A DNA stretch of 51,872 nucleotides from Pseudomonadota bacterium. GTDB taxonomy: Bacteria; Pseudomonadota; Alphaproteobacteria; Acetobacterales; Acetobacteraceae. Of this stretch, positions 35,441 to 44,549 are shown in pieces. How positions within the stretch are numbered: the stretch's first letter is position 1; the number at the start of each line of letters is the position of its first letter. The notes below the pieces were generated by a model. It did no database searches and had not been told where the DNA came from. It worked only from the letters and a program-made list of their open reading frames with translations. The stretch spans positions 1 to 51,872 of the forward strand of contig JAJZBM010000020.1 in NCBI GenBank assembly GCA_021798915.1, written 5' to 3'. A program made the position numbers and the translations under genes.

Positions 35441-35764
35441 TCAAACCACCCGATCCGCCTTGACGATTTCGGTCATCGTCACACCCAGGCGGTTGTCGTC
35501 GACCATCACCACCTCGCCACGCGCGACAAGACGATTATTGACGTAGATATCGATCGCCTCGCCCAGCTTGCGGTCGAGCTCGACCACCGCGCCACGGCCG
35601 AGTTTGAGCAGTTGATTGACCTGCATCGTCGCCTTGCCGAGAACGGCGCTCACCGTCACCGGAATGTCGTACACCGCCTCGAGATCGCGGGCGCCGCGCG
35701 GCACGCTGGTATCGGTGACATCCAGCGCATCGCTGCCCTCGATGAAATCCGGTTCATTCGGCAT
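35441..35764 (-). CDS. fliN: Flagellar motor switch protein FliN
   Basis: The 107-residue SpoA-domain protein opens with an acidic N-terminus followed by [34 protein letters not shown] and [33 protein letters not shown]. It forms the C-ring of the motor with FliG and FliM; FliM is not in this window. The ATG at 35764 lies inside the end of fliH (11-base overlap). The upstream extension of the frame is shadow of fliH. Confidence 0.96.
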   Translation of the reverse strand: MPNEPDFIEGSDALDVTDTSVPRGARDLEAVYDIPVTVSAVLGKATMQVNQLLKLGRGAVVELDRKLGEAIDIYVNNRLVARGEVVMVDDNRLGVTMTEIVKADRVV

Positions 35765-36407
35765 CGACCAATTCCCTCTCCGCGTTGATGTCCACAGCCA
35801 GCCCGAAGCGCTGCCACAATTCGCCGAGCCGCCGGGCCGCCGCGGCGCTGTCGCGGCTGGCGCGACCATTCTTCCAGGTGATGACGACATCACCGGCCTT
35901 CATGCCCGCCTCGGCAATGAGGCGCACACGTGATGCGAGATGCGCATCGAGGCGATCGAGATCCGCCGCCAGAGCATCGCGGTCGCCGGCGGCGACACGC
36001 ACCAGGATCTCGGGCTCGAGCGCCATGGGCGGCAATAATTCCTGCACCAGACGGCTGATTTCGGCGGCGCCATGACGGCGAACGAGATCGGGCAGCACCG
36101 CCGCGAGCGAGCCGACCAGCATCCGCGCCAATTCCCGCCCGATATCGTCGGCACGCAGTTTCGCGCCGGCCGCCGCGTCCGCGAGCGCCGCCCGGATCGC
36201 CGCGAGCAGGCCATCGAGCGCCGCCTCGCGCGCCCCCTGCACCATCGCCCGTCCCGCAGCGACCCCCGCCTCGTAGCCGCTGAGGCGCGCCGCCTCGACA
36301 TCCTCGGCGGTAAAGGCCGGCACGATGATCTCGGGCTCGGCCTCATCGCCCTCCGGTGGGTCCGCGGGCGGCATCTCGGCGGCATCGAAATCCTCGATGA
36401 ACAGCAT
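35754..36407 (-). CDS. fliH: Flagellar assembly protein FliH (FlbE-like)
   Basis: The 217-residue cytoplasmic protein is alanine- and acid-rich with long helices (AGRAMVQGAREAALDGLLAAIRAALADA), as expected of FliH, the regulator of the export ATPase FliI. The C-terminal half resembles V-type ATPase stalk proteins (EILVRVAAGDRDAL, VVITWKNGRASRD). It sits between fliG and fliN where Caulobacter has flbE. I chose ATG 36407 (MLFIEDFD) because GAGGAAAAACGG precedes it. A TTG at 36458 overlapping the fliG stop would add 17 residues. No fliI is adjacent. Confidence 0.82.
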   Translation of the reverse strand: MLFIEDFDAAEMPPADPPEGDEAEPEIIVPAFTAEDVEAARLSGYEAGVAAGRAMVQGAREAALDGLLAAIRAALADAAAGAKLRADDIGRELARMLVGSLAAVLPDLVRRHGAAEISRLVQELLPPMALEPEILVRVAAGDRDALAADLDRLDAHLASRVRLIAEAGMKAGDVVITWKNGRASRDSAAAARRLGELWQRFGLAVDINAERELVDAE

Positions 36408-36454
36408 CCGTTTTTCCTCGGCCGCCGGGCGCGGCCGGGATTTCGTTGTCCCGC

Positions 36455-37468
36455 TCAATAGACCAATTCCTCGCCCTTGCTTTCGCTGATCTCGATCTGG
36501 CCTTGCGCGGCGAGTTCCTTGGCCACCAACACGATGCTGGCCTGCGCGTCATCGACATCGCGGAGCTTCACCGGCCCGAGATTCTCGATCTCCTCACGCA
36601 GCATTCGCCCGGCACGCTCGGACATATTGGAGAAGAAAAGGTCGCGCACTTTCTCGGAGGCGCCCTTGAGGGCCACCGGCAGCTTGTCCTTCTCCGCAGT
36701 GCGCAGCAACACCTGGATCGCCGCGCCGCTGAGGCGTTGCAGATCCTCGAAGGTGAACATCAGCGCCTTGATCCGTTCCGCCGATTCACGGTTGCGATCC
36801 TCGAGCGCGGCAAGGAAGCGGGTCTCGCTCTGGCGGTCGAGATTGTTGAAGATTTCCGCCATCATTTCATGCGAGTCGCGGCGGGTGCTGCGCGCGAGAT
36901 TGGACATGAACTCGGCGCGCAAGGTGCGTTCGACGCCCTCCAGAACCTCTTTCTGGACACTCTCCATGCGCAGCATGCGCATCACCACCTCCATCGCGAA
37001 GGATTCCGGCAACAGCGCCAGAACCCGCGCGGCGTGGTCGGGCTTCACCTTCGACAGCACGACGGCGACGGTCTGCGGGTATTCGTTCTTGAGATAGTTG
37101 GCGAGCACCGCCTCGCTGACATTGCCGAGCTTGTCCCACATCGTGCGCCCGGCCGGGCCGCGGATTTCCTCCATGATCTGCTGGACGCGATCGCGCGGCA
37201 GGGCGCGTTGCAAAATCCGCTCGGTACTCTCGAAACTGCCGACGATATTGCCGACGCCGCCCAGGCTTTCGGAAAAATCATTGCACAACCGTTCGACGAG
37301 GTCGGCACGCACCGAGCCGAGCTGCGCCATCGCCGACGAAACCTCCTTGATCTCGTCTTCATGCATCAGGGCGAAGATGCGCCCGCTCTGCTCCTCGCCG
37401 AGCGCCAGCATCAGGATCGCGGCCTTTTGCGACCCGTTCAAGCCGCGCGGATCATCGATCTTGGCCAT
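36455..37468 (-). CDS. fliG: Flagellar motor switch protein FliG
   Basis: The 337-residue rotor protein has three armadillo-like domains: N-terminal ([29 protein letters not shown]), middle ([30 protein letters not shown]), and the torque-generating C-terminal domain ([32 protein letters not shown], then [27 protein letters not shown]). It binds the FliF ring and drives rotation against MotA. It starts 3 bases after fliF. Length and key charged helices are normal. Confidence 0.97.
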   Translation of the reverse strand: MAKIDDPRGLNGSQKAAILMLALGEEQSGRIFALMHEDEIKEVSSAMAQLGSVRADLVERLCNDFSESLGGVGNIVGSFESTERILQRALPRDRVQQIMEEIRGPAGRTMWDKLGNVSEAVLANYLKNEYPQTVAVVLSKVKPDHAARVLALLPESFAMEVVMRMLRMESVQKEVLEGVERTLRAEFMSNLARSTRRDSHEMMAEIFNNLDRQSETRFLAALEDRNRESAERIKALMFTFEDLQRLSGAAIQVLLRTAEKDKLPVALKGASEKVRDLFFSNMSERAGRMLREEIENLGPVKLRDVDDAQASIVLVAKELAAQGQIEISESKGEELVY

Positions 37469-37471
37469 CGT

Positions 37472-39112
37472 TCAGCTCTGCTCCTCGGCCATCCAGCCGC
37501 GCATGATCGCCACCGACTCCTCGGGGTGCTTATCGACCAGATCGGCGATCTTGCGGATGGAAGAAAGCCGCAACTGGCCTTCGATATTGGCAAGTGTCGT
37601 CATCCTTTCGTCCTCCAGCATGGCGAGCTGCGCCGCCGCAGGCAGCGCCACACCATCGGCGCCGGCAAGAAGATTGCCCGCCGCCACGTCTTCCCCGCCT
37701 TCGGCCGGTCCGGCCAGCGCCGGCGGCGCCGCGATCGCCGTCAGCCGCAGCACCATCGGCCGCAAGACGACGAGCAGCGCGAGCACCCCGACGACACCAA
37801 ACAGCAGGGTTTCGACGAGATGGACGATATCGGCGTGTTCGAGCGCAAGACCGAACGGGCCGGCCGCCGCCGGCGGCGCCATGTCACCCTGTGCGAAGCG
37901 CATGCTGACCACCTGCACCTGATCGCCGCGCTTCTCATCGAAACCGACCGCGCTTTTGACGAGAGCGCTGATGCGCGCGATCTCCTCGGGGCTGCGTTCC
38001 TGCCATTCCGGCTTGCCGCTCTTGCCCGGCGCCATCATGCCATCGACCATCACCGCGATGCTGATACGCTGGATCTGCGGCGCATCATGGACCAGGGTTC
38101 GCACCGATTTGCTGATTTCGTAATTCGTCGTGTCTTCCTGGCGGCCTTCCTGGCTGGTGGTGTTCGAGGTGCCGGCGTCGGGATTGGGCAGATTGTTCTG
38201 CACCGAGACATTGGCGGCGCCGTCCGTCGATTTCGACGTGTCGGTGACGCTCTGCTGGCTGCGCACCACCTGCCCGTCGGGATCGTATTTCTCGTCCGTC
38301 TGGTGCATCTGGTCGAAATTCATCTGCACCGAGGTCTCGGCGCGGACATGGCCGAAGCCGAGGCTCTGCTCCAGCATCTCCTCGACGGCGCGAGAGAGAC
38401 GAAGCTCGGTTGCGCGGCGGATTTCCTCGGCGGTCATCGCCGCAGCGCCGTCGCCGACCGGCGTGCCGGCGCGGGCCAGGAGATTGCCGCGGCTATCGAC
38501 GATCGAGATATTTTGCGGCTTCAAGCCCGGCACGGCGGCGGAGACCAAATTGAGGATCGCCTGCACCTCATCGCGGTCCATGCGGGAGGCGCCGGCCATG
38601 GTCAGCAGCACGCTCGCCTGCGCCTCCTCGGGGTCGCGCGAGAAGGGTTCGCGGCGGGGCAGCACGAGATGCACGCGCGCGGCGCGGACGCCATGGATCG
38701 CGCGGATGGTGCGCGCGAGTTCCCCCTCCAGCGCCCGGGTCTGATCGATCGCCAACTGAAACTGATTGGCGGTCAGCGTGTCGGAGCGATCGAAGATTTC
38801 ATAGCCCACCGAGCCACCGCTCGGCAGCCCGTCTTTCGCGAGCAGGAGGCGGGCTTTCGCCACCTGATCCGTGGGCACCAGGATTTCCGCCCCATCATGG
38901 CCAGTTTGATGGGCGATATGGGCGTGGTCGAGCTGCTCCGCGATCTGCGCCGATTCACGCATATCGAGATCGCCATAGAGAAGGGCCATGCGTTGGTCGG
39001 CGCCGCGAAACGCGAGCAAGGCAAGCAGGCCGAGCGTGCCGATCGCCACCGCCGCCATCGCCGCCAGACGCAGCGGGCCGAGGGTCTTGAGACCGTCCAG
39101 CAGCGCCTGCAT
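37472..39112 (-). CDS. fliF: Flagellar MS-ring protein FliF
   Basis: The 546-residue inner-membrane ring protein has a first membrane helix near residues 17-36 (LAAMAAVAIGTLGLLALLAF) and YscJ-like periplasmic domains (DQRMALLYGDLDMRESAQIAEQLD; VPTDQVAKARLLLAKDGLPSGGSVGYEIFD; VRAARVHLVLPRREPFSRD). A second helix lies near 435-455 (LVETLLFGVVGVLALLVVLRPMV), with a C-terminal FliG-binding tail. I used ATG 39112; further upstream in-frame starts lie in arginine-rich shadow. It opens the flagellar operon. No sigma-54 promoter matching the consensus was found in the 154 bases upstream. Confidence 0.95.
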   Translation of the reverse strand: MQALLDGLKTLGPLRLAAMAAVAIGTLGLLALLAFRGADQRMALLYGDLDMRESAQIAEQLDHAHIAHQTGHDGAEILVPTDQVAKARLLLAKDGLPSGGSVGYEIFDRSDTLTANQFQLAIDQTRALEGELARTIRAIHGVRAARVHLVLPRREPFSRDPEEAQASVLLTMAGASRMDRDEVQAILNLVSAAVPGLKPQNISIVDSRGNLLARAGTPVGDGAAAMTAEEIRRATELRLSRAVEEMLEQSLGFGHVRAETSVQMNFDQMHQTDEKYDPDGQVVRSQQSVTDTSKSTDGAANVSVQNNLPNPDAGTSNTTSQEGRQEDTTNYEISKSVRTLVHDAPQIQRISIAVMVDGMMAPGKSGKPEWQERSPEEIARISALVKSAVGFDEKRGDQVQVVSMRFAQGDMAPPAAAGPFGLALEHADIVHLVETLLFGVVGVLALLVVLRPMVLRLTAIAAPPALAGPAEGGEDVAAGNLLAGADGVALPAAAQLAMLEDERMTTLANIEGQLRLSSIRKIADLVDKHPEESVAIMRGWMAEEQS

Positions 39113-39266
39113 CACGCCGCCCCCGCGCCGTCGATCGTGCCGGGAACCGAACCCCCAACCGCCCCGCGTGCCGAAGCCGCCAAGGGCCAAAGCATCCACC
39201 GCTCCATGCTCCACCCGCTCCCGGCCATTTGGCCTTTTGCCATGGGCAGAGATTGCCGGGTGGCGA

Positions 39267-40583
39267 TTACCTTGGGGTTAACAGCGCGGTAGATTTTGCC
39301 GGGTCACCATCCAACGCCCGGGGCGAAATTCGCGGCATCGCGCCCCAGACCACCCGGCCCGCCACCCCACAGGCCGGGCAGACCGGCTGCCAGGTGGCGA
39401 GAGGCGCGGCACAGGCGTCACAATGCCAAGCGGGATCGGGATCGGCCATGGCCGCTTGCCGCAGCGCCGCCGCCTGCGCCTCGTCCGCGGCGGCGCGGTG
39501 TTCCCCGGAGGCCTCACGCCCGGCGATATCGGCGAGCAGGAGGAAGACGCGGCGCTGGTGGAGCGTCGCGCGCGCCGCTTCGGCGTGATGCCGCGCCTGG
39601 CCGATCAGCCCCGCTTCCAACGCCGTGCGGGCGAGGAGGAGATGGCTTTCCGCATCCTCCGCCCGCCCCGCGACGAGGGTGCCCGCGGCGCGGAAGCGGG
39701 CCATCGCGTCGGCGAGCGGGGCGAGCGCGAAAGCGGCGAGATCGGGGTGCGGATTGGCCGCCCAGGCGGCGCGCAGCACCCGCGCCACGGCGCGCTCCTT
39801 ACCGGCCGCGCGCAGCCGCTCGGCATAGGCCAGCGCGGCGACGGTGAGACCGGGGTCGTCTTGCAAGGCACGGCGCGCCAAGCGTTGCGCGGCGGCGGGA
39901 TCGGGGGCCGCGATCGCGGCGGCGGCGGCATAGGCGGCGCGCGGCGCATCCGGCCCGGCGAGGGTCAGGGCCTCCGACCACGCGCCGCGCCGGAGCGCCA
40001 TCGCCAGCCGCTCGCGCCGCAACCATGCGGCACCCGGAAACGCCGCCTCGGCGCGCCGCGCCAGATCCGCCGCGGCATCCCAATCCTCGCGCCCGACGGC
40101 TTGCTGGAACAGGCCCCGAAAACCAAGGAAACTCGCCTCACGATGCCGGGTCAGGCTCTCATAGACGGCCGCCGCCTCGGCTTCCTGCCCGGCTTGGCGC
40201 GCGGCGTAGGCCGCGAGCAGCAGGGTTTGCGGGGTATCACCGAGCATACGCCGTGCCCGCAGGCTTTCCTGCCGCGCCGCCGCGCCATCCCCGGCGGCGA
40301 GCGCGACCAGCGCCTTGGTCACCGCCCGCTCCCCGCGTCGGCGCGCCCGCGCCCGCCGCCAGCGCCGCCAACGCTTCGGGAAAGCGAAGATCCCGACCAG
40401 AACACGGACCGCGATATAAAGGACGACGAGCCCGATGATCAGGAGCACCACCGCCGCCGCCGCCGAGATATCGATCGTGTAGGCGCCGATTTCGGCATGC
40501 ACCGCGCGCGGCAGATAAAAGAAGGCGGTGGTCAGCAGCGCCGTCGCCACGGCGGCGAGCAGCAGCAAAAGAACCCGGCGCAT
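39267..40583 (-). CDS. HemY-like haem-biosynthesis-associated membrane protein with zinc ribbon
   Basis: The 438-residue protein has two N-terminal membrane helices (about 4-26 and 40-65) followed by a long TPR-like alanine-rich helical domain (LLAAYAARQAGQEAEAAAVYESL, AAADLARRAEAAFPGAAWLRRERLAMAL). This is the HemY N-terminal family found after hemCD-hemX. The last 50 residues carry a zinc ribbon (C388, C391, C402, C405). It is proposed to scaffold late haem enzymes; it is not protoporphyrinogen oxidase. The ATG at 40583 overlaps the preceding stop by one base. Confidence 0.82.
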   Translation of the reverse strand: MRRVLLLLLAAVATALLTTAFFYLPRAVHAEIGAYTIDISAAAAVVLLIIGLVVLYIAVRVLVGIFAFPKRWRRWRRARARRRGERAVTKALVALAAGDGAAARQESLRARRMLGDTPQTLLLAAYAARQAGQEAEAAAVYESLTRHREASFLGFRGLFQQAVGREDWDAAADLARRAEAAFPGAAWLRRERLAMALRRGAWSEALTLAGPDAPRAAYAAAAAIAAPDPAAAQRLARRALQDDPGLTVAALAYAERLRAAGKERAVARVLRAAWAANPHPDLAAFALAPLADAMARFRAAGTLVAGRAEDAESHLLLARTALEAGLIGQARHHAEAARATLHQRRVFLLLADIAGREASGEHRAAADEAQAAALRQAAMADPDPAWHCDACAAPLATWQPVCPACGVAGRVVWGAMPRISPRALDGDPAKSTALLTPR

Positions 40584-41641
40584 CAACTGGCGGCCGCGAG
40601 ATCGGCGAGCGCGCGGCGCGCGGCGAGGAGATTGGCGGCATCGCTCCGCCAGGGCGCGAGTGCGGCGGCCGGGGCCCCTTCGATCGGCGCCAGCGCGGCG
40701 AGCGCGCCGGCGAGGTCGTCTGCGGCCAACGCCGCCTGTGCCGTGGCGAGCCGGGTCGCGAGCGTATCACCGACCAGCACCTGATCGCCGCGCCGGATCG
40801 TCATCACCGAACCGATCCAGTCCATCAACCGCGCGCCGAGCGCCGGCCCGGTGGCGGCGGCGCGAGCGGCAGCGGCGGCGGCGGGAAAGGCGGCACGGAG
40901 CGTTGCCAGCGTCGGTGGCGGCGTGTGGGCAAAGCGCGCGAGGGGCGGCGGCGCCCCCGGCAGATCGCCGAGCGGGCGGCCAGCGGCGAGCGCGTTTTCC
41001 GCCATGTGAACCCGGGCGAGCAACGTCGTCTGATCGGCGACGCTGGTGATCTGCCGGGCGATCGCGCCATTGTTTTGGGCCAGGGCATCGAGCCGCGCCT
41101 CATCGTCATGCAAGCGGGCAAGCAGCGCCTCAGCATCGATCGCAGGCGCGTCCGGCTTGGCCTCGACGCGTTCCGCCTGCTGCTTGGCCAGGGCATCGAG
41201 CCGCGCCTCATCCTCTGCCAGCCGCGCGGCGAGCGCCGCGGTATCCCCCCCTCCCGCCGGCGCCCGTTCGATCGCCGCAAGACGCTTGGCGGTCTCCTCG
41301 AGCCGGGCCTTGAGGGGGGCGAGATCGTCGGCGCTAGATGTCGTCGATGGCCGCGCTGCCAGCGCCTGCTCGAGCGCGGCGAGCCGCGCCTCCGTGGCAA
41401 AGGGCGGGAAACGCCAGAGGTATGCGAGGCCGCCGCCGAGCAGCACGAGATCGAAGAGCAGGAGAAGCGGCACCAGGGACGCGCGCCGATGCTCGGGCGG
41501 CGCATCCGGCATGGCCGGCGGCGTTTCGGGGGCGGTGCCGGAGATCTCCGGCGCGGTCTCCCCATGGGTTGCACCAGGGGTTCCGCCAGGGGGCGTGCCA
41601 GGGGCGGCGTGAAGGTGGTCGGCAATCGGTTCGTCGGTCAT
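40583..41641 (-). CDS. HemX/mitofilin-like membrane protein
   Basis: The 352-residue protein has a proline-rich cytoplasmic N-terminus (about 1-50), one membrane helix (57-77, LVPLLLLFDLVLLGGGLAYLW), and then a long periplasmic coiled-coil domain (EQALAARPS, LEETAKRLAAIERA, DEARLDALAKQQAER, DDEARLDALAQNN). The C-terminal domain resembles the mitofilin (COG4223) family. Its place between hemD and the HemY-like gene is the usual one. The start overlaps the hemD stop (ATGA). No methyltransferase motif is present, so it is not a uroporphyrinogen methylase. Confidence 0.8.
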   Translation of the reverse strand: MTDEPIADHLHAAPGTPPGGTPGATHGETAPEISGTAPETPPAMPDAPPEHRRASLVPLLLLFDLVLLGGGLAYLWRFPPFATEARLAALEQALAARPSTTSSADDLAPLKARLEETAKRLAAIERAPAGGGDTAALAARLAEDEARLDALAKQQAERVEAKPDAPAIDAEALLARLHDDEARLDALAQNNGAIARQITSVADQTTLLARVHMAENALAAGRPLGDLPGAPPPLARFAHTPPPTLATLRAAFPAAAAAARAAATGPALGARLMDWIGSVMTIRRGDQVLVGDTLATRLATAQAALAADDLAGALAALAPIEGAPAAALAPWRSDAANLLAARRALADLAAAS

Positions 41642-42402
41642 GGCAACAGCGCCAGCAAAGCCTCCTGGTTGGGATGAGATGCCTCACGCACCTCGCGCCA
41701 CGGCAAGGACCTGAGTTCGGCGGCGGTGCCGGCGCTGATCGCCAGCGCGACGACCGCGCCGAGCCGCGCCGTCAATCCCTCGGCCGTCACCAGGGCCCGG
41801 AATACCCGCGCCGTTGCGGCGGAGAAGAACAGCCCGGCCCGCAATGCTTGTCCCTCCGCTCCCTGTCTTCCCGGCGCGGCGAGGGCCGCGCGGGCTGCCG
41901 CCGGCAAAGCCGTGGCCGCCACGGTGGTATAGACCGCCCGGCGCAGGACGCGAAACCCCTGGGCGATGAGCGCCGCTTCGAGGCCGGCGCCCTGCCCCTC
42001 GCCGACGGCAAGCAGCAACGGCTTGCCGGCGGGGTCGAGCGTCCCACCGGCGAGGGCGGCCAGCCGCGCCGCATCCGCCGCGGCACTCGCAACCTCGGCG
42101 TGGCCAGCGTCGCGGGCACGCCGAGCGGTGGCATCGCCGACCGCGAGCAGGCGCAGCCGGCGATATGCGGCCGGGAGATGATCAACGGCGTTGCCGCTCG
42201 CGACCAGCACCGCTTGCAGCGCTTCCGGCGGCGGCAGCGTCGCATCGCGCGGTAAAACCGTCAGAAGCGGGGCGATCACCGGGGAATAGGCGCGCGCGGT
42301 GAGCAGCGCCGCCGTGACCAGCGCCGCCGGCATCGGCCTGGTCACCAGAACGCTGCCGCCCTCCCCCCGCGTCAGCGCGGCAGGAAGGGCGGGATCAGGC
42401 AA
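41638..42402 (-). CDS. hemD: Uroporphyrinogen-III synthase
   Basis: The 254-residue cytoplasmic enzyme inverts ring D and closes hydroxymethylbilane to uroporphyrinogen III, the precursor of haem and cobalamin. The opening VLVTRPMPAA, central AVGDATARRARDAG, and FFSAATARVFRAL with late AISAGTAAELRSL match HemD. It lies directly after hemC, overlapping by 8 bases if TTG 42402 is used. A GTG at V19 with a GGGGAGG tract before it is another possible start, but it would cut into the conserved VTRP motif. Confidence 0.88.
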   Translation of the reverse strand: MPDPALPAALTRGEGGSVLVTRPMPAALVTAALLTARAYSPVIAPLLTVLPRDATLPPPEALQAVLVASGNAVDHLPAAYRRLRLLAVGDATARRARDAGHAEVASAAADAARLAALAGGTLDPAGKPLLLAVGEGQGAGLEAALIAQGFRVLRRAVYTTVAATALPAAARAALAAPGRQGAEGQALRAGLFFSAATARVFRALVTAEGLTARLGAVVALAISAGTAAELRSLPWREVREASHPNQEALLALLP

Positions 42403-43399
42403 AGATATCGGCCGGGCTATCGGCGCGCAGGCTGGCGCCGAGTTCGGTGCCGAGCCCCTCCGCCTCCCCGACCGCGCCGACGATCTCGCGCTTCAGCAGG
42501 AAAGAGCCATCGGCACGCGCGACGAGACCGGTCAGATGCAGCCGCTCATCGGGCAAAATCCGTGCATAGCCGCCGATCGGCGTGCGGCAGGAGCCATCGA
42601 GACAGGCGAGCAGCGCCCGCTCGGCGGTGGCAACCGCCTTGGCCTCGGGATCCTCGATGCCGGCGAGGAGATCAAGCAGCTCGCGATCATCAGCGCGGAC
42701 GGTGATGCCGATGATCCCCTGCCCCGCCGCCGGCACCATCACCTCCGGCGCGAGAACCAGCTTCGGCACCTCGGCGAGGCCGACCCGGCGCAACCCGGCG
42801 AGCGCGAGCAAGCTCGCGTCACAGGCCCCGGCAGCGAGTTTTTCGAGCCGGGTCTGGACATTGCCGCGCAGCGTGACGACGCGAAGATCGGGCCGCGCGT
42901 GCAGCAATTGCGCCTGCCGCCGCACCGAGGACGTGCCGATCACCGCCCCCGGCGGCAACACGGCATAGGGATCCCCGGGTTCGGCCGCAAGGCAGCCGGT
43001 GCCGAGCAGCAGCGCATCGCGCGCATCCTCGCGCCGCAGCGTGCAGGCGAGCACGATCCCCGGCGGCAGCGCGGTTTCCAAATCCTTGAGGCTGTGGACG
43101 GCGAAATCGATCCGGCCATCCGCCAGCGCCTCGTGGATTTCCTTGGCGAACAGCCCCTTGCCGCCGATATCGGCCAGCCGCCGATCCTGCACGAGATCGC
43201 CGGTGGTGCGGATCGCGTGCTCCTCGAACACGTCCATGCTGCGCAATACCGGGCAGAAATGGCGGAGAAGTGCCAGGAACGACCGGGTCTGCGCCAACGC
43301 CAGCGGCGAGGCGCGGGTGCCGACGCGGAGCGGCAATTCGCGCGCGTGCGGCTTGACGCGCGGGTGATGCCCGGCGCTATGGGAGGGGGCGAGATCCAT
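42395..43399 (-). CDS. hemC: Porphobilinogen deaminase (hydroxymethylbilane synthase)
   Basis: The 334-residue cytoplasmic enzyme assembles four porphobilinogens into hydroxymethylbilane. Motifs are LRVGTRASPLALAQT, DIGGKGLFAKEIHEAL, DFAVHSLKDLETALPPG, IGTSSVRRQAQLL, and the dipyrromethane-cofactor cysteine C271 (GSCRTPIGG). The first gene of the haem operon, it diverges from tsaD across 43 bases. The N-terminus is about 20 residues longer than usual; a later start near the conserved LRVGTR is possible. Confidence 0.96.
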   Translation of the reverse strand: MDLAPSHSAGHHPRVKPHARELPLRVGTRASPLALAQTRSFLALLRHFCPVLRSMDVFEEHAIRTTGDLVQDRRLADIGGKGLFAKEIHEALADGRIDFAVHSLKDLETALPPGIVLACTLRREDARDALLLGTGCLAAEPGDPYAVLPPGAVIGTSSVRRQAQLLHARPDLRVVTLRGNVQTRLEKLAAGACDASLLALAGLRRVGLAEVPKLVLAPEVMVPAAGQGIIGITVRADDRELLDLLAGIEDPEAKAVATAERALLACLDGSCRTPIGGYARILPDERLHLTGLVARADGSFLLKREIVGAVGEAEGLGTELGASLRADSPADIFA

Positions 43400-43442
43400 C
43401 GGGCTCTCCTAAATCCGCCGCGCCAGAAAGGAAAGTGCGCAT

Positions 43443-44549
43443 ATGCAAATCGGCCATCCCGAAATGAAGGCCCGGCAGGCTCCGGGCGCGGTGCTCGGGA
43501 TCGAGAGTTCCTGCGATGAAACCGCGGTCGCGGTGCTCGATGGCGATGGCCACATTCTCGCCGAAACCCTGCGCAGCCAGACCGGCGAGCATGCGCCCTT
43601 CGGCGGCGTCGTCCCCGAGGTCGCGGCGCGGGCCCATCTCGCCTATCTCGCCCCGCTGACGCGGACGGCCCTCGCCGAAGCCGGGATCGGGGCCGAGGCG
43701 ATCGCGGCGATCGCGGCGACCTCGGGGCCGGGGCTGATCGGCGGGCTGATCGTCGGCGCGAATTTCGGGAAAGGCCTGGCGCTCGCCTGGAAAAAGCCCT
43801 TCCTCGCCATCAACCATCTCGAAGCCCATGCGCTGACCGCGCGGCTGCCCGGCCTTGCCCAAGGCGGCGTCGCTTTTCCCTATCTCCTGCTCCTGGTCTC
43901 GGGCGGGCATTGCCAGTTCGTCGCGGTGGAAGGGCTCGGGCGTTATCACGTTCTCGGGCGGACCCTCGATGACGCCGCCGGCGAGGCCTTCGACAAGGCG
44001 GCGAAGCTGCTCGGCCTTTCCTGGCCGGGCGGGCCGGCGCTGGAGCGCCTCGCGGGCTCGGGCAACCCGCGCGCCATCGCCTTGCCGCGCCCCCTGCTCG
44101 GCCGCCCGGGCTGCGATTTCAGTTTTTCCGGCCTCAAAACCGCGCTCGCGCAGGCCGTCGCCGCGTTTCCTGCCGGCGCCTTGCCACGCGAAGCCGCCGC
44201 CGATCTCGCCGCGAGTTTCCAAAGCGCCGTTGCCGACGTGCTCACCGATCGCACCGCTCACGCCCTCGCCCTCTTCACCACACGCCATCCCGGCGCGGGA
44301 ACCCTGGTGCTCGCCGGCGGGGTCGCCGCCAATCAGGCGATCCGCACCGCCCTCACCACGCTCGCCGCGGCGCACGGCTTTCGCCTCATCGCGCCACCGC
44401 TCCGGCTCTGCACCGACAACGCGGTGATGGTCGCCTGGGCCGGGATCGAACGGCTGAAAAGCGGCGCCACCAGCGGCCTCGATCACGCGCCACGCCCGCG
44501 CTGGCCGCTGGATGCGCCCGACATGGCCCTCGCAGCGGTGGCGCGATGA
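43443..44549 (+). CDS. tsaD: tRNA threonylcarbamoyladenosine (t6A) transferase TsaD
   Basis: The 368-residue cytoplasmic ASKHA-fold protein transfers the threonylcarbamoyl group to A37 of ANN-decoding tRNAs. Signatures are VLGIESSCDETAVAVLD, SGPGLIGGLIVGANFGKGLAL, the metal-binding H125 and H129 (NHLEAHA), LLLVSGGHCQFV, and DDAAGEAFDKAAKLLGL. An AAAGGAAAG site precedes ATG 43443. It overlaps the next gene by 4 bases (ATGA) and heads tsaD-rlmJ-gpsA. The order tsaD then gpsA is common in proteobacteria. Confidence 0.97.
   Translation: MQIGHPEMKARQAPGAVLGIESSCDETAVAVLDGDGHILAETLRSQTGEHAPFGGVVPEVAARAHLAYLAPLTRTALAEAGIGAEAIAAIAATSGPGLIGGLIVGANFGKGLALAWKKPFLAINHLEAHALTARLPGLAQGGVAFPYLLLLVSGGHCQFVAVEGLGRYHVLGRTLDDAAGEAFDKAAKLLGLSWPGGPALERLAGSGNPRAIALPRPLLGRPGCDFSFSGLKTALAQAVAAFPAGALPREAAADLAASFQSAVADVLTDRTAHALALFTTRHPGAGTLVLAGGVAANQAIRTALTTLAAAHGFRLIAPPLRLCTDNAVMVAWAGIERLKSGATSGLDHAPRPRWPLDAPDMALAAVAR

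Noticed and set aside
31957-35463. A 1168-codon open frame on plus, antisense to flhA and flbD
   Set aside because: It covers two strongly recognised flagellar genes on the other strand; the composition (Arg, His, Asp, Gln-rich) is that of a shadow frame in high-GC DNA.
39113-39266. Sigma-54 promoter upstream of fliF
   Set aside because: Several GG...GC pairs occur but none has the fixed 10-base spacing with the TGGCAC/TTGC context.
40583-41641. HemX-like gene as uroporphyrinogen-III methyltransferase
   Set aside because: It has a membrane anchor and coiled-coil but no SAM-binding motif; the name is a legacy of fused annotation.
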